From NCBI RefSeq assembly GCF_007904105.1, contig NZ_CP042325.1, positions 2,046,001 through 2,110,000 on the forward strand: a stretch of 64,000 bases of DNA, read 5' to 3'. Made by a program: the position numbers and the translations under genes. The DNA comes from Corynebacterium sp. sy039. Lineage in GTDB: Bacteria; Actinomycetota; Actinomycetes; Mycobacteriales; Mycobacteriaceae. This document shows positions 35,109-44,599 of the stretch, piece after piece. A model generated the notes under the pieces. It ran no database searches. It saw nothing but the letters and a program-made list of their open reading frames with translations, and had not been told where the DNA came from. How positions within the stretch are numbered: the stretch's first letter is position 1; each line of letters opens with the position of its first letter.

Positions 35109-35563
35109 AGCAACTCACGCACCGCAGCAGAAAGACGCTTACCATCAGCGCGACCAGCAGCACGAGCAGTAGCAACCTTCATGACCTGCCCCATCTGCTT
35201 CATCGTCGCCTCGCCCTGCTGCTCCTTCACCTCAGCAATAGCAGCAGCAACCAACTCGCCCAGCTGCTCATCATCCAACTGAGCCGGCTGGTACTCGCTG
35301 AGGATGCGCGCCTCAGCCAACTCATTATCCGCTAACTCCTGACGACCCGCCTCAGCATACACCTCGGCAGACTCGCGGCGCTTTTTAATCTCACGAGCAA
35401 TAACCTTCAGGACATCGTCGTCAGTAATCTCATGCTTAGAACCATTAGTCTCCTCAAGCTGAATCGCAGCAAGAAGCATACGCAACGCACCAACACGCTC
35501 CTTATCGCGCTCCTTCATGGCAACGGTCATATCAGAACGGATCTTTGTCTTTAATTCACTCAT
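35102..35563 (-). CDS. GatB/YqeY-domain protein
   Basis: 153 residues from ATG 35563 (MSELKTKIRSDMTVAMKERD). It is the stand-alone YqeY domain related to the tRNA-interacting tail of GatB, with the typical C-terminal GEATMKQMGQVMKVATARAAGRADGKRLS. Its biological role is unknown. The longer upstream frame to 35677 runs into the promoter of the divergent phosphoesterase and is unlikely. Position like Rv3688c-type neighbours. Confidence 0.88.
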   Translation of the reverse strand: MSELKTKIRSDMTVAMKERDKERVGALRMLLAAIQLEETNGSKHEITDDDVLKVIAREIKKRRESAEVYAEAGRQELADNELAEARILSEYQPAQLDDEQLGELVAAAIAEVKEQQGEATMKQMGQVMKVATARAAGRADGKRLSAAVRELLQ

Positions 35564-35634
35564 AACACCCCATAGTACCCATTTGTCGAGTATCCTAAAC
35601 ACTTTAGAGTTAGCAACAAACAAGGAACATACAC

Positions 35635-36528
35635 ATGAGGACACTCCTGGCCGGATTGGGAATCGCCAGTGCCGCAACCACCATATGGGGCATACGCGAA
35701 TGCGAACAATTTGAGCTCAAAGAAATTACCCTACCCCTGCTAGCCCCCGGCACCTTACGCGGCGCCAAAGACTTCAAGATACTCCACATCAGCGACCTAC
35801 ACATGGTTGCCTCCCAAACCAAAAAACAACAATGGGTCGCCCAACTCGACGCACTGCAACCAGACCTAGTCGTCAACACAGGCGACAACCTCTCCGACCC
35901 CAAAGGCGTACCCGGCGTACTACGCGCGCTCAACCCACTGCTCAAGCGCCCAGGCATCTTCGTCTTCGGCAGCAATGACTACTACGCCCCCCGCATGGTC
36001 AACCCGCTGACCTATTTGCTCGGCAAAAAACGCAAAGTCAGCAAAATAGAATTACCGTGGCAAGGAATGCGAGCTGCTTTCGTCGAACATGGCTGGTACG
36101 ACGCCAACCAACGCCGACACGAATTCCAAATCGGACACGTGCGCATTGCCGCCACCGGCGTCGACGACCCACACCACGACCTCGACGACTACACCCAAAT
36201 CCAAGGCGCACCCCACCACGACGCCGACCTAAGCCTCGCACTCCTCCACTCCCCAGAACCACGCGTACTAGAAAAATTCGAGCAAGACGGCTACATGCTC
36301 AGCCTTTCCGGACACACCCACGGCGGGCAAATCTGCCTACCCGGCTCGCGCGCAATCGTGACCAACTGCGGAATCGACCGACGCCGCGCCCAAGGCCTCC
36401 ACCGCTACGGCAACCTCTGGATGCACGTATCCAATGGGCTCGGCACCTCACGCTACGCACCAGTACGCCTCTTCTGCCGCCCCTCCGCAACACTGCTACG
36501 TATCCAAGAGCAGCATTTGCTACAGTAA
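35635..36528 (+). CDS. Metallophosphoesterase
   Basis: 297 residues. The two-metal calcineurin-like motifs are all present: ILHISDLHM (DxH), NTGDNLSD (GDN), GSNDYY (GNH position, with Ser-Asn-Asp), and SGHTHGGQ (GHxH). An N-terminal hydrophobic segment (LLAGLGIASAATTIWG) suggests an anchor. It is the Rv3683-type gene downstream of ponA2 in mycobacteria; the substrate is unknown (some relatives cleave UDP-diacylglucosamine or other phosphodiesters). AAGGAA lies 8 bases before the ATG. Confidence 0.88.
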   Translation: MRTLLAGLGIASAATTIWGIRECEQFELKEITLPLLAPGTLRGAKDFKILHISDLHMVASQTKKQQWVAQLDALQPDLVVNTGDNLSDPKGVPGVLRALNPLLKRPGIFVFGSNDYYAPRMVNPLTYLLGKKRKVSKIELPWQGMRAAFVEHGWYDANQRRHEFQIGHVRIAATGVDDPHHDLDDYTQIQGAPHHDADLSLALLHSPEPRVLEKFEQDGYMLSLSGHTHGGQICLPGSRAIVTNCGIDRRRAQGLHRYGNLWMHVSNGLGTSRYAPVRLFCRPSATLLRIQEQHLLQ

Positions 36529-36536
36529 TGAGAACG

Positions 36537-36610
36537 CGGGATATGGCGCAGCTTGGTAGCGCACCTCGTTCGGGACGAGGGGGTCGCAGGTTCAACTCCT
36601 GTTATCCCGA
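36537..36610 (+). tRNA. tRNA-Pro (anticodon CGG)
   Basis: Cloverleaf: acceptor CGGGATA/TATCCCG, D arm GCGC-AGCTTGGTA-GCGC, anticodon stem CCTCG/CGAGG with loop TTCGGGA (anticodon CGG, reads CCG), and T arm GCAGG-TTCAACT-CCTGT. 74 bases including discriminator A; CCA is not encoded. It is 8 bases after the phosphoesterase stop and is followed at once by a terminator. Confidence 0.95.
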
Positions 36611-36616
36611 CTTGTG

Positions 36617-36654
36617 AAAAACCTGTGGAAACCAATGGTTATCCACAGGTTTTT
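36617..36654 (+). terminator. Terminator after tRNA-Pro
   Basis: AAAAACCTGTGGA-N12-TCCACAGGTTTTT is a perfect 13-bp stem (8 of them GC-containing core) with a T-tract, working in both directions. The core also reads TTATCCACA, a DnaA-box match. Confidence 0.92.
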
Positions 36655-36711
36655 CTGTATGCGCATTAGCAACGTGCCGTGCAACCACACCCATGAATTA
36701 CAGTTACCCCC

Positions 36712-37674
36712 ATGACTCTACTGCACGCTTACCTCAACGCCCATGCACAAGGCATGGCGTTGGTTCAAGCTGCAACAGGAATGGACGCCACGCAGCTCAT
36801 TGAGCTCGGTGCGGATCGCGCCACCGCCAAAAACCTCAGCAAACTCGCGGAAATCTACTTTGGGAACACCAGCTTCACCAAGTACCAAGCGCAATGCGCA
36901 ACGAACAGCCATAATCTCAGCGCTCTCATCACCATCGAACGCTACGTCGCACGAGTAAAAAAGGTGCGCGACCAATGGAAATTACGCGAAAAACTCTGCC
37001 GCACTCCGGAAAAACACATAGCGCGAGTAGCCAAGCAGCATCTACCTGCCGCTACGCCTAAAGAAGGCATAAAAATCATGCGGCGGGACAACGGGGCACC
37101 CATGACCGTATCGCTCACCGGGGCGTCTACTATCCTCGCCGACTTTGTCAGCGCTCTCGACCCACACAATCCCATCGCCTCGCTCAACAATCTGCTTGAC
37201 GGCAGTGTGGCTCGTCCACAAATACACGCCAATGTGATTGTTCCGCTCGATGCACACACGCGCATCGTCCAAGGCGATAACGACGTCATCCTGCACACTT
37301 CCCACGGCGCTACCATGACCGGTGCCGAGTTTGTTGCGCGTCATCTGGCGCAAGAGGGATTCGCCACCTTGGTATCGCCGATGCAGGGGGCGGTAAATCT
37401 CTACCGCACCAGCAGGTTCGCGTCGTCGAAGCAGCGTATCATGCTTCAAGCCGAGACGAGCACCTGCGCATGGCCGGGGTGTCGAAAGCCTATTGACCAC
37501 TGTCAAACGCACCACATCATCGGGTGGAAATACGGTGGCGAAACGAACATAGATAATCTCGTACCGTTGTGCACATATCACAATGGCATCAACGACGACC
37601 GAGCCGCGGCGCAAAATACGCCATTCACCACACGCGGGTGGATCGCCAAACGGACCTGGCATCCGCCTAATTAG
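36712..37674 (+). CDS. HNH endonuclease-domain protein (DUF222-like)
   Basis: 320 residues. The C-terminus is a complete HNH nuclease: CAWPGCRKPIDHCQTHHIIG, then WKYGGETNIDNLVPLCTYHNG (Cys-x4-Cys zinc pair, H-H, N and H). The N-terminal 240 residues are helical and resemble the DUF222 region of multi-copy actinobacterial HNH proteins. Such genes are often repetitive and accessory; placement straight after a tRNA gene fits an insertion hot spot, though I see no duplicated tRNA end. Function (DNA cleavage or repair) is inferred from the domain only. Confidence 0.85.
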   Translation: MTLLHAYLNAHAQGMALVQAATGMDATQLIELGADRATAKNLSKLAEIYFGNTSFTKYQAQCATNSHNLSALITIERYVARVKKVRDQWKLREKLCRTPEKHIARVAKQHLPAATPKEGIKIMRRDNGAPMTVSLTGASTILADFVSALDPHNPIASLNNLLDGSVARPQIHANVIVPLDAHTRIVQGDNDVILHTSHGATMTGAEFVARHLAQEGFATLVSPMQGAVNLYRTSRFASSKQRIMLQAETSTCAWPGCRKPIDHCQTHHIIGWKYGGETNIDNLVPLCTYHNGINDDRAAAQNTPFTTRGWIAKRTWHPPN

Positions 37675-38234
37675 GCGCGCGCAATTTTTTCGAGTAGCGT
37701 CGCCAATTCTTGTGCGCCGTGATCTACTGCGTCACCCCAGATGTCTGCCGATTGTTCATTGGCACTGTCACTGACCTGCTTGATTAGGGTTATAGGGATG
37801 CCAAAATGCTGCGCCACCAGGGCGCAGGCGTACCCCTCCATGTCGCACAGCTGTGCCTTGTGCGCAAGACGGGTACGTGTTTGCTCGTCTTGGATGAAAG
37901 CGTCTCCCGTGGCGAGGCGCGCCTTGGGCAGGTTTGTGACCGGGGCGAGGTCGATTCCGTTGGTGAAGTGCTGCCTCGTAATGCGTTCGAGGGTGGCGTG
38001 GTCGAAATCGTGTTTGTGTACGTGGCTGATTTCATACACACCGTGGTGGCCGTCGACGAGCGCGCCGGCTGTACCAGCGTTGATGATGCGGCTTGGACGT
38101 GGCCCATTCGCGAGCGCTTCGGTCAGGCTGATCGCGGCTGCAAGGGTGCCTATTCCGGTGATGAGCAACGGTACGTCTGCGGGCAGGGCTGCCATTTCCT
38201 CTTTTGTGGCGGCAACGATGAGTGGTTGGTTCAT
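37671..38234 (-). CDS. Nucleosidase of the MTA/SAH (PNP/UDP) family
   Basis: 187 residues. LLITGIGTLAAAI and INAGTAGAL form the nucleoside phosphorylase-type glycine motifs, CDMEGYACALVA is the DMEG substrate motif with the catalytic Glu, and KQVSDSANEQSADIW holds the catalytic Asp. It probably removes adenine from methylthioadenosine, S-adenosylhomocysteine or a similar nucleoside. It is about 40 residues shorter than E. coli MtnN. Its stop overlaps the convergent HNH gene by four bases. Confidence 0.85.
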   Translation of the reverse strand: MNQPLIVAATKEEMAALPADVPLLITGIGTLAAAISLTEALANGPRPSRIINAGTAGALVDGHHGVYEISHVHKHDFDHATLERITRQHFTNGIDLAPVTNLPKARLATGDAFIQDEQTRTRLAHKAQLCDMEGYACALVAQHFGIPITLIKQVSDSANEQSADIWGDAVDHGAQELATLLEKIARA

Positions 38235-38262
38235 AGTCGTTTAGTTTAGCTTGCACACCAAA

Positions 38263-38293
38263 GCTACTAGATTTATAGTAGCTACTAACTTAA
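38263..38293. promoter_or_regulatory. ArsR-type operator upstream of the MFS gene
   Basis: GCTACTA-N6-TAGTAGC (38263-38282) overlaps the perfect palindrome TAGTAGCTACTA (38276-38287), and a further TAGTA half-site follows near 38293. The array ends about 20 bp before the MFS start and is the likely binding site of the ArsR-like protein encoded at the end of the operon. Confidence 0.65.
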
Positions 38294-38313
38294 TAGTAAC
38301 TGAAGGGATTTTT

Positions 38314-39504
38314 ATGCTACTCATCGTCCTCATCGCGCAATTCATCACCCCCATGTCGATAGCTGGAACCGCCATCGCACTACCACAAATCTCCACCCAT
38401 TTAGGGGCGCATACCACAGCCCTGCAATGGATTATCAACGGATTCAACCTCGCCTTTGCCCTCAGTGTCCTATTCTGGGGGACCTTAAGCGACAGAATCG
38501 GCTACCGGCGCACCTTCACGATTGGTACCGCACTCTTTTCCGCTGGCAGCCTAGTCAGCGCAATCAGCCCTTCCCTACTGCTGATCGACATAGCCCGAAT
38601 CTTCGCTGGCATCGGCGCGGCAGCAGTGCTCACCGGATCCAGCTCACTCTTGTCCACCGCATTTTCGGGCAGCGCAAGAGACAAAGCCTTCGCCCTATTC
38701 GGCACCGTCAATGGCCTGGGGCTTGCCCTTGGCCCCACATTCTCTGGCTTCCTCGTCGACAGTTTGGGGTGGCGCGGAGTTTTTGCAGTGCATGGCTGCA
38801 TTCTCGGCGCGATCGCGCTCATCTGCCTGTGCACTGAGCTGCTGCCAAAGACCAGCGGCAGCGAAAAAGCCCCGCTTCTCGACCTCTCGCTACTCAAAAA
38901 TCGGGAGTTTCTTGCCATGTGCCTGGTGCCGGTGGCCGCAGCCATCGGTTTTGTCACGCTTTTGACTTATCTACCCTCGGCGCTCAGCGCTATCACAGCG
39001 CTAAGCCCTGGCCGTGCCGGCGTGCTCATGCTCGCCATGACTGCCCCCATTGTCGTCGCACCGCTGGTGATTGCGCGCACCCGCCTGGGCACAAACACGG
39101 TCATCTACGCCAGTCTTGCCGCCCTCATCCTGGGCAATTGCGGTCTGCTTTTGTTGTCGGAAGATCGCAGTGTCGCCATCATTATCATTCCTATGATGCT
39201 GCTCGGCTGTGGTTTTGGACTCCCCCTCGGGCTTATCGACGCCCATGCGCTCAGCGTCGTCCCGCCACAACGTGCAGGCACAGCCGCTGGGTTACTCAAC
39301 TTCTTTCGCATTGGCAGCGAAGCGATATTCGTCGCCCTCTATGGGGCATTATTGTCCTTGCTTATCCCCGATAGTGCCACTGCCGCTGGGCAACCAGGAC
39401 ACCCCGATATGTACCACCATGCTTTTACCATGCTCATCACAGGAATTGTCGTGCTCGTCGGGGCGCTCAGCTGCACCATCGTGCTGATTCGACGTCGAGA
39501 GTAG
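38314..39504 (+). CDS. MFS drug/metabolite exporter
   Basis: 396 residues from ATG 38314 (AAGGGA 7 bases before; the frame is open upstream, but that part covers the operator palindromes). It has 12 membrane helices with loop motif GTLSDRIGYRRTFTIG and ARIFAGIGAAAVLTGSSSLL as in DHA-type drug:H+ antiporters. It forms a two-gene operon with an ArsR-like regulator one base downstream, a typical inducible exporter layout. Substrate unknown. Confidence 0.85.
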   Translation: MLLIVLIAQFITPMSIAGTAIALPQISTHLGAHTTALQWIINGFNLAFALSVLFWGTLSDRIGYRRTFTIGTALFSAGSLVSAISPSLLLIDIARIFAGIGAAAVLTGSSSLLSTAFSGSARDKAFALFGTVNGLGLALGPTFSGFLVDSLGWRGVFAVHGCILGAIALICLCTELLPKTSGSEKAPLLDLSLLKNREFLAMCLVPVAAAIGFVTLLTYLPSALSAITALSPGRAGVLMLAMTAPIVVAPLVIARTRLGTNTVIYASLAALILGNCGLLLLSEDRSVAIIIIPMMLLGCGFGLPLGLIDAHALSVVPPQRAGTAAGLLNFFRIGSEAIFVALYGALLSLLIPDSATAAGQPGHPDMYHHAFTMLITGIVVLVGALSCTIVLIRRRE

Positions 39505-39505
39505 T

Positions 39506-39820
39506 ATGGACGGCATGGATGAACACCCACGGCGCGAGGACTTTGACCTCTCAAAGATATTGCATGCTTTATCAGATGAAAATCGACGCCGCGTTATCGT
39601 GGAATTAGCGCAGCAACCTGAGGGCACAGAGCAATTCTGTAGTTTCTTCCGTACCCCGTGGGCCCCGTCGACCCGAACGCATCATTTTCGCATTCTGCGC
39701 AATGCCGGTCTGATCTGGCAGCGTGACGTCGGCAACGGCAAAATGACCAGGCTGCGTCGCGAGGACATAGACGCTGCCTTCCCCGGACTACTCGATAGCA
39801 TCATCAGGCACGCTACTTAG
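39506..39820 (+). CDS. ArsR-family regulator
   Basis: 104 residues. The winged helix reads ILHALSDENRRRVIVELAQQ, then TPWAPSTRTHHFRILRNAGLI (recognition helix) and the wing KMTRLRREDIDAAFPGLL. No ArsR-type metal CxC motif is visible, so it probably senses an organic ligand or another cue. ATG 39506 or 39515 can start it. Its 3' end overlaps the convergent membrane-protein gene by 33 bases. Confidence 0.82.
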   Translation: MDGMDEHPRREDFDLSKILHALSDENRRRVIVELAQQPEGTEQFCSFFRTPWAPSTRTHHFRILRNAGLIWQRDVGNGKMTRLRREDIDAAFPGLLDSIIRHAT

Positions 39821-41188
39821 TGGTGTACGTGCCAGCAACCGCTCTGCCCCATACGCGGCAGCCACAAACAAAACGATAACGCCTATGCTCACCCACAAAA
39901 TATGCGGAGCGCCATTGTTTGCAAGCGCACTCAACGCTGCCGTGGGATAGTGCAACGGCATAAGATGTACCAGCACTCGCCAAGCGGCCGTAAGTTCGAC
40001 ACTAGCTGCATGAGTCCACACCCAGCCAACAACCCCCACTTGTACCGCTACCAGCCCAAGGGTGAGCTTTTCGCCACAGATCCGCACCGCCAAAGCCGCA
40101 CCCACCACAAAAAGACCAGCAACCACTGCCGACGCAGCGGCAATCCCCACGCCAACGCCAACACCAAGCAGGTACACCAACCCACCGGCGATGCTTGCGA
40201 GCGTGACAACTGCTAGCGCCATAGTGCGCTTACTTCCCGACCAGCGTCGCAATGCCGCCCCAAGGAGTACCGCAGCAGAGATTAAGAAAGCGTAGAGAGG
40301 CGCTAGGGTGCGCACTGATTGTTGTGCCTGTGGAGTCTGCTGCGGTGCGGCAGGCAATGCACGTTGAGCTTGGGCTATCGAATCTTTGGTTTTCTTGGCA
40401 AGGCCATCGACTTTATGCGCCCCATCATTAAGCTCGTCGACGCCAGCCAATGCTTGATCAACCCCCGAGGTCAATTCTTGCAGGCCTGCAGCCAGCTGCT
40501 GCGAACCAGTGGTTGCCGAGTAGATGCCGTCGTGGAAGCCATAGCCTGGCACGTTGAGTTGATTGGCGAGTTCTCTGGTTCCAGACTTGAGCTCTTCTAG
40601 CTGTGCGGTGGTGTTTTGGTCGATAACGAAGTTTTCCACTTGGGCGCGCAAGGTGGTTAGTTGGTCGCGGAACCGCACGATTCTGGGATCGGTGTCGGTT
40701 TTGATGTCCTCGAGCATTTGGTCGATTGCGCCGAGCAGCTGCCCACGGATTGCTTCTAACCCTACGAGCTGGCGTGATGCGGATTCAATGCCGTCGGCAA
40801 TTTTGGTCGCTCCCGCGCCTAGTTGACCAGTGCCGGCTTGGAGCTGCGTCATGCCGTCGGCAAGCTGGGAGGCACTGTCGCTGGCTTTGAGTGCGCCTTG
40901 GGATAATTCTTGGGCGCCGTCGGCAAGTTTGGTGGTGCCTTGTGCTAACTGGCCAGTGCCGTTTTTTAAGAAACCAGATTGGCTGCCTGCTTCTAGTGTT
41001 GCTTTGCGGGCGAGCGTTAGTGCTTGGGCGTCGGCGGCAGAGTAGCTTGGCGCGGGCGCTGCCTGTGGTTGTTCTTCGCGGCTCCAGATTTGTGCGAAGT
41101 CGTCTGTGCCGACGAGGGCATAGATTGCACCAGCGATAAAGGGTAAGCAGAGGATAAGTGCTGCTAGGTATCTGGTTTTTGTGGTCAT
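39788..41188 (-). CDS. YhgE/Pip-like membrane protein with LxxG heptad repeats
   Basis: 466 residues. An N-terminal helix (LAALILCLPFIAGAIYAL) leads to an external domain with repeats of the form GxxxLxxG (GTGQLAQGTTKLADGAQELS and so on, about residues 75-135), then a second set near 215-270, and six C-terminal helices ending about residue 455. This is the YhgE/Pip organisation found in type VII secretion accessory proteins, phage infection protein and MMPL-like exporters. Role unknown. It is the only leftward gene here and converges with arsR. Confidence 0.82.
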   Translation of the reverse strand: MTTKTRYLAALILCLPFIAGAIYALVGTDDFAQIWSREEQPQAAPAPSYSAADAQALTLARKATLEAGSQSGFLKNGTGQLAQGTTKLADGAQELSQGALKASDSASQLADGMTQLQAGTGQLGAGATKIADGIESASRQLVGLEAIRGQLLGAIDQMLEDIKTDTDPRIVRFRDQLTTLRAQVENFVIDQNTTAQLEELKSGTRELANQLNVPGYGFHDGIYSATTGSQQLAAGLQELTSGVDQALAGVDELNDGAHKVDGLAKKTKDSIAQAQRALPAAPQQTPQAQQSVRTLAPLYAFLISAAVLLGAALRRWSGSKRTMALAVVTLASIAGGLVYLLGVGVGVGIAAASAVVAGLFVVGAALAVRICGEKLTLGLVAVQVGVVGWVWTHAASVELTAAWRVLVHLMPLHYPTAALSALANNGAPHILWVSIGVIVLFVAAAYGAERLLARTPLSSVPDDAIE

Positions 41189-41339
41189 GTCTGTTGAAGT
41201 GTAGTGGATATGTCAGAATTATTTTTAGACGCACCGACACTCCATTTATTATTTTCACTTTTTTCACATAAACCACATTATTTTCATGCAATGTTAGAAT
41301 AAGCAGAGACAAGTCCAAACTAGGGTATGCGAGGAATCT

Positions 41340-44201
41340 GTGACTTTAATTTACGTACTAGCACTAGCAGTATTCGCCGTGCTCATCTCGCCCGCAGCAG
41401 TGCGAATGTTCAACCGCAAAGCCGGACTCCCCCTCGCCGCCATCTTCCTTGGCGCAGCAGCACTACTCTTTAGCAAACTAGGGCGCATCCTGCATGAACA
41501 ACCACTAAGCTACACCAAACAATGGATCCCCGACCTACTCGGCTCCGGAGTGGGCATTAACTTCACCCTCAAGGCAGACGCACTCAGCGTCTTTTTTGCT
41601 TTACTCGCCCTATGCATCGGCGCAGTGGTCTTTATCTACTCTGCCAGTTACCTCCCCAAACGCTCAGGAAACACCAGCTTCTACACCATCATGAGCGCCT
41701 TCATGGCAGCCATCCTCCTCCTCGTGCTTGCCGACGACGCCTTCCTCCTATTCATCGCATGGGAATTAGTCTCACTGGCATCCTTTATGCTCATTGCCCG
41801 TTCCGGCGGCAAAGGCGGCGAACTAGGCTCGCAACGCACCCTGGTGCTGACCTTTGTCGGCGGCCTTACCTTACTCATCGCCTTAGCTATCGCAGCCACC
41901 CAAGCGCATACCACCAGCATCAGTGGCATTATCCACGCCGACTTCTGGGGCGAAAACCCCCGCTTGAGCGCGATCATTGCCATCTTGATTGCCCTTTCTG
42001 CATTTAGTAAATCCGCGCAGCTGCCCTTCCACTTCTGGCTGCCTGAGGCAATGGCAGCAGCCACACCAGTATCTGCATTCCTCCATGCAGCGGCAGTGGT
42101 AAAAGCCGGCGTGTACTTGCTCATGCGATTTTCCGCCGTATTCCATAGCACACCGGCGTGGAATTATTTGCTTATCGTCGTCGGTATGGCAACAGCAATT
42201 ATGGCTGCGCTTTTTGCCATCCAAAAGACCGACCTCAAAAAGCTCACGGCCTATTCCACAGTGTCGCACTTGGGGTGGATTGTTGCCACCATTGGCGTAG
42301 GCACCCCCTTTGCCTTGGGGGCAGCATTGGTGCATACCCTGGCGCACGCCTTATTCAAGTCCTCGCTGTTCATGCTCATTGGCGTGGTCGACCACCAAAC
42401 CGGAACTCGAAAAACCACTCGCCTTGGCAGCTCTTGGCGACGCCTGCCCTTTACCTTCAGCTCAGTGCTCATTGCCACAGCGTCGATGGCTGCACTACCA
42501 CCTACGATGGGGTTCATCTCCAAAGAAGGAATGCTCGAGGCCTTTAGCGAAGCACCCCTAGGAAACGCAGGGGTCATAGCGCTCCTAGTCGCTGCCGGTC
42601 TTGGCGCGCTATGCACATTTACCTATTGCGCGCGCATTGTCTGCGATGGCTTTATCGACGGCGACCGAGACATGAGCGAGGTCAAAGAAGCACCACTGAG
42701 CTTGTGGATGCCAGCTGCACTACCTGGCGTGTTATCCCTGCCGTTGGCTTTTGCTGTCAGTAGCTTAAATGAGCCAATCTCTCAGGCAGTTGCAGTGGTG
42801 AGCGAAAACCCCCACGCTCATCTTGGACTATGGCATGGCATTAGTATGCCGCTAATGATCAGCACCGTGGTAACCATCCTTGGTGTTGTAGGCATCGTGG
42901 TGCGTAAGCGTATTTGGGCAGCGCTCGACGAAAAGAAATTGGCACCACTCAGTGGCAATGAGCTGCTCAATAGGCTCATCAGTCTACTGAGTTATTGCGG
43001 CAAAGGGTGCGCCTGGCTTGCCGATACGCTCAGCCCCACCAGACATCTTGGTTATATGTTTGCGTTGATCATTGTATTCGCAGCAAGCGTTACTATTCCT
43101 GGATTGATTCGCGGTGGCGTCGATGGCTTTCCTCTGCCGGCACGCCTGGGCACTGACTACCCCATTGACATTCTGGTGTTAGTGCTGATCTTGGGCACTG
43201 TTTTTGGTTTGGTACGGGCCAAAAAGCGAATTAGCGCGGTGGTCTTTACCAGTGGTGTAGGTGTTGCGGTCACTTTGCAAATTCTTGTATTGGGCGCGCC
43301 CGACGTAGCGCTCACGCAATTTATGGTTGAGGCTTTGGTCATCGTAATCATGATGCTGGTGATTAGACAGCAGCCAGATACCTTCCACCCGCAACACACG
43401 CGCAGCAAAGTAACTGCCGCAGTTATTGCACTAGGCGTTGGCGTCGCCACTTTCCTCGCTGTGTATGTGCTTGTTGGTAGGCGAGAGCGCAGCGAACTTG
43501 GTATGTGGTATCTGGAGCAAGCACCAAAAATCACTAATGGCGATAACGTGGTCAATACGATTCTGGTGGAGTTCAGAGCGCTCGACACCATGGGTGAACT
43601 TTCGGTACTTGGCATGGCTGCCATTGTGATTGCCGCAGTTGTTACCTCCATGCCACGCTATCCTTTTGCCAAGGGCACCCACCCCAAGCCGCTCAAAAAT
43701 GCGCAGCGCAATGCCATTCCTTTGCGTATGCTCCTGCGCATTCTTACTCCGCTGCTGCTCATTCTGAGTGCACTGGTGTTTTGGCGTGGTCATTCAAGCC
43801 CTGGCGGTGGGTTCATTGCAGCGCTCATTGCTGGTGGCGCGCTCATGTTTTCGTATCTTGCCAAGGACAAAGACCAGCACATTTTCCCGATCAAGCTGCC
43901 GGTGTACCTCACTGGGGCAGGTATTCTCATTGCGCTAGGGGCAGGTTTTATTGGTTTGCTCGGTGGTTCTTTCCTCTATGCGTTCCACGGTCATTGGCTC
44001 GGGCAGCACTGGACTACCGCAATGATCTTCGACGTCGGCGTGTACTTGGCGGTGATCGGTATGCTTTCTATGGCTATCAATGCCCTTGGTGGCTATTTGC
44101 GCCCCGGAATGGAGTATCAGGATCTCAATTTCACCAGGCAGGATTCTCCGCTGGGATCTCCACCCAAGATTGAAAGGATTGGACAGGAGGGCGAGCTATG
44201 A
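41340..44201 (+). CDS. mrpA: Na+/H+ antiporter subunit A (MrpA, with fused B domain)
   Basis: 953 residues from GTG 41340 (GAGGAA just upstream). It is the NuoL-like large subunit of a multi-subunit cation/proton antiporter. Conserved TM5 Glu142 is in LLFIAWELVSLASF, and ELPFHFWLPEAMAAATPVSA-type sequence appears as AQLPFHFWLPEAMA. The C-terminal about 170 residues contain PGGGFIAALIAGGALMF, the MrpB signature, so A and B are fused as in other actinobacteria. The complex expels Na+ and keeps internal pH. ATG of the next gene overlaps its TGA. Confidence 0.95.
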   Translation: MTLIYVLALAVFAVLISPAAVRMFNRKAGLPLAAIFLGAAALLFSKLGRILHEQPLSYTKQWIPDLLGSGVGINFTLKADALSVFFALLALCIGAVVFIYSASYLPKRSGNTSFYTIMSAFMAAILLLVLADDAFLLFIAWELVSLASFMLIARSGGKGGELGSQRTLVLTFVGGLTLLIALAIAATQAHTTSISGIIHADFWGENPRLSAIIAILIALSAFSKSAQLPFHFWLPEAMAAATPVSAFLHAAAVVKAGVYLLMRFSAVFHSTPAWNYLLIVVGMATAIMAALFAIQKTDLKKLTAYSTVSHLGWIVATIGVGTPFALGAALVHTLAHALFKSSLFMLIGVVDHQTGTRKTTRLGSSWRRLPFTFSSVLIATASMAALPPTMGFISKEGMLEAFSEAPLGNAGVIALLVAAGLGALCTFTYCARIVCDGFIDGDRDMSEVKEAPLSLWMPAALPGVLSLPLAFAVSSLNEPISQAVAVVSENPHAHLGLWHGISMPLMISTVVTILGVVGIVVRKRIWAALDEKKLAPLSGNELLNRLISLLSYCGKGCAWLADTLSPTRHLGYMFALIIVFAASVTIPGLIRGGVDGFPLPARLGTDYPIDILVLVLILGTVFGLVRAKKRISAVVFTSGVGVAVTLQILVLGAPDVALTQFMVEALVIVIMMLVIRQQPDTFHPQHTRSKVTAAVIALGVGVATFLAVYVLVGRRERSELGMWYLEQAPKITNGDNVVNTILVEFRALDTMGELSVLGMAAIVIAAVVTSMPRYPFAKGTHPKPLKNAQRNAIPLRMLLRILTPLLLILSALVFWRGHSSPGGGFIAALIAGGALMFSYLAKDKDQHIFPIKLPVYLTGAGILIALGAGFIGLLGGSFLYAFHGHWLGQHWTTAMIFDVGVYLAVIGMLSMAINALGGYLRPGMEYQDLNFTRQDSPLGSPPKIERIGQEGEL

Positions 44202-44599
44202 TTTTGGCATTGAGTATCGCTATTTTGATGGCAGGCGGCGTGTACCTGGTATTACAGCGTGGTATGTTGCGCATTATTTTGGGCATGACGCTCATCAGCC
44301 ACGCCACCAACCTGCTGATTTTGAGCGTGGGAGTTCCTGCCTGGCGCGGCGAACCCTTCCCAAGCCTCACCCCGCTTACCGAGGCCGCCGACCCAGTGCC
44401 GCAGGCTTTTGTCCTCACCGCCATTGTGATCGCTATGGCAACCACCACGTATATGCTTACCTTGGCCGGGTTAGGGCGTTCCGACGACACTCTCGCCGAG
44501 GAAGTGGCCGATGAAGATTCCCCGCTACAAACTTTGGGACGCTCCACTAGCAGTGCCGAATTAGTGGCAGAACAAGCTACCAAGGAGGCAGATCGCTAA
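44198..44599 (+). CDS. mrpC: Na+/H+ antiporter subunit C
   Basis: 133 residues, NuoK-like, with three membrane helices. GMTLISHATNLLIL and PQAFVLTAIVIAMATTTYML are the MrpC signatures. It has a hydrophilic C-terminal tail of about 40 residues. It overlaps mrpA (ATGA) and mrpD (TAATG), giving coupled translation. Confidence 0.93.
   Translation: MILALSIAILMAGGVYLVLQRGMLRIILGMTLISHATNLLILSVGVPAWRGEPFPSLTPLTEAADPVPQAFVLTAIVIAMATTTYMLTLAGLGRSDDTLAEEVADEDSPLQTLGRSTSSAELVAEQATKEADR

Noticed and set aside
36537..37674. Genomic island attached to tRNA-Pro
   Set aside because: Only one HNH gene follows, no integrase and no repeated tRNA end were found.
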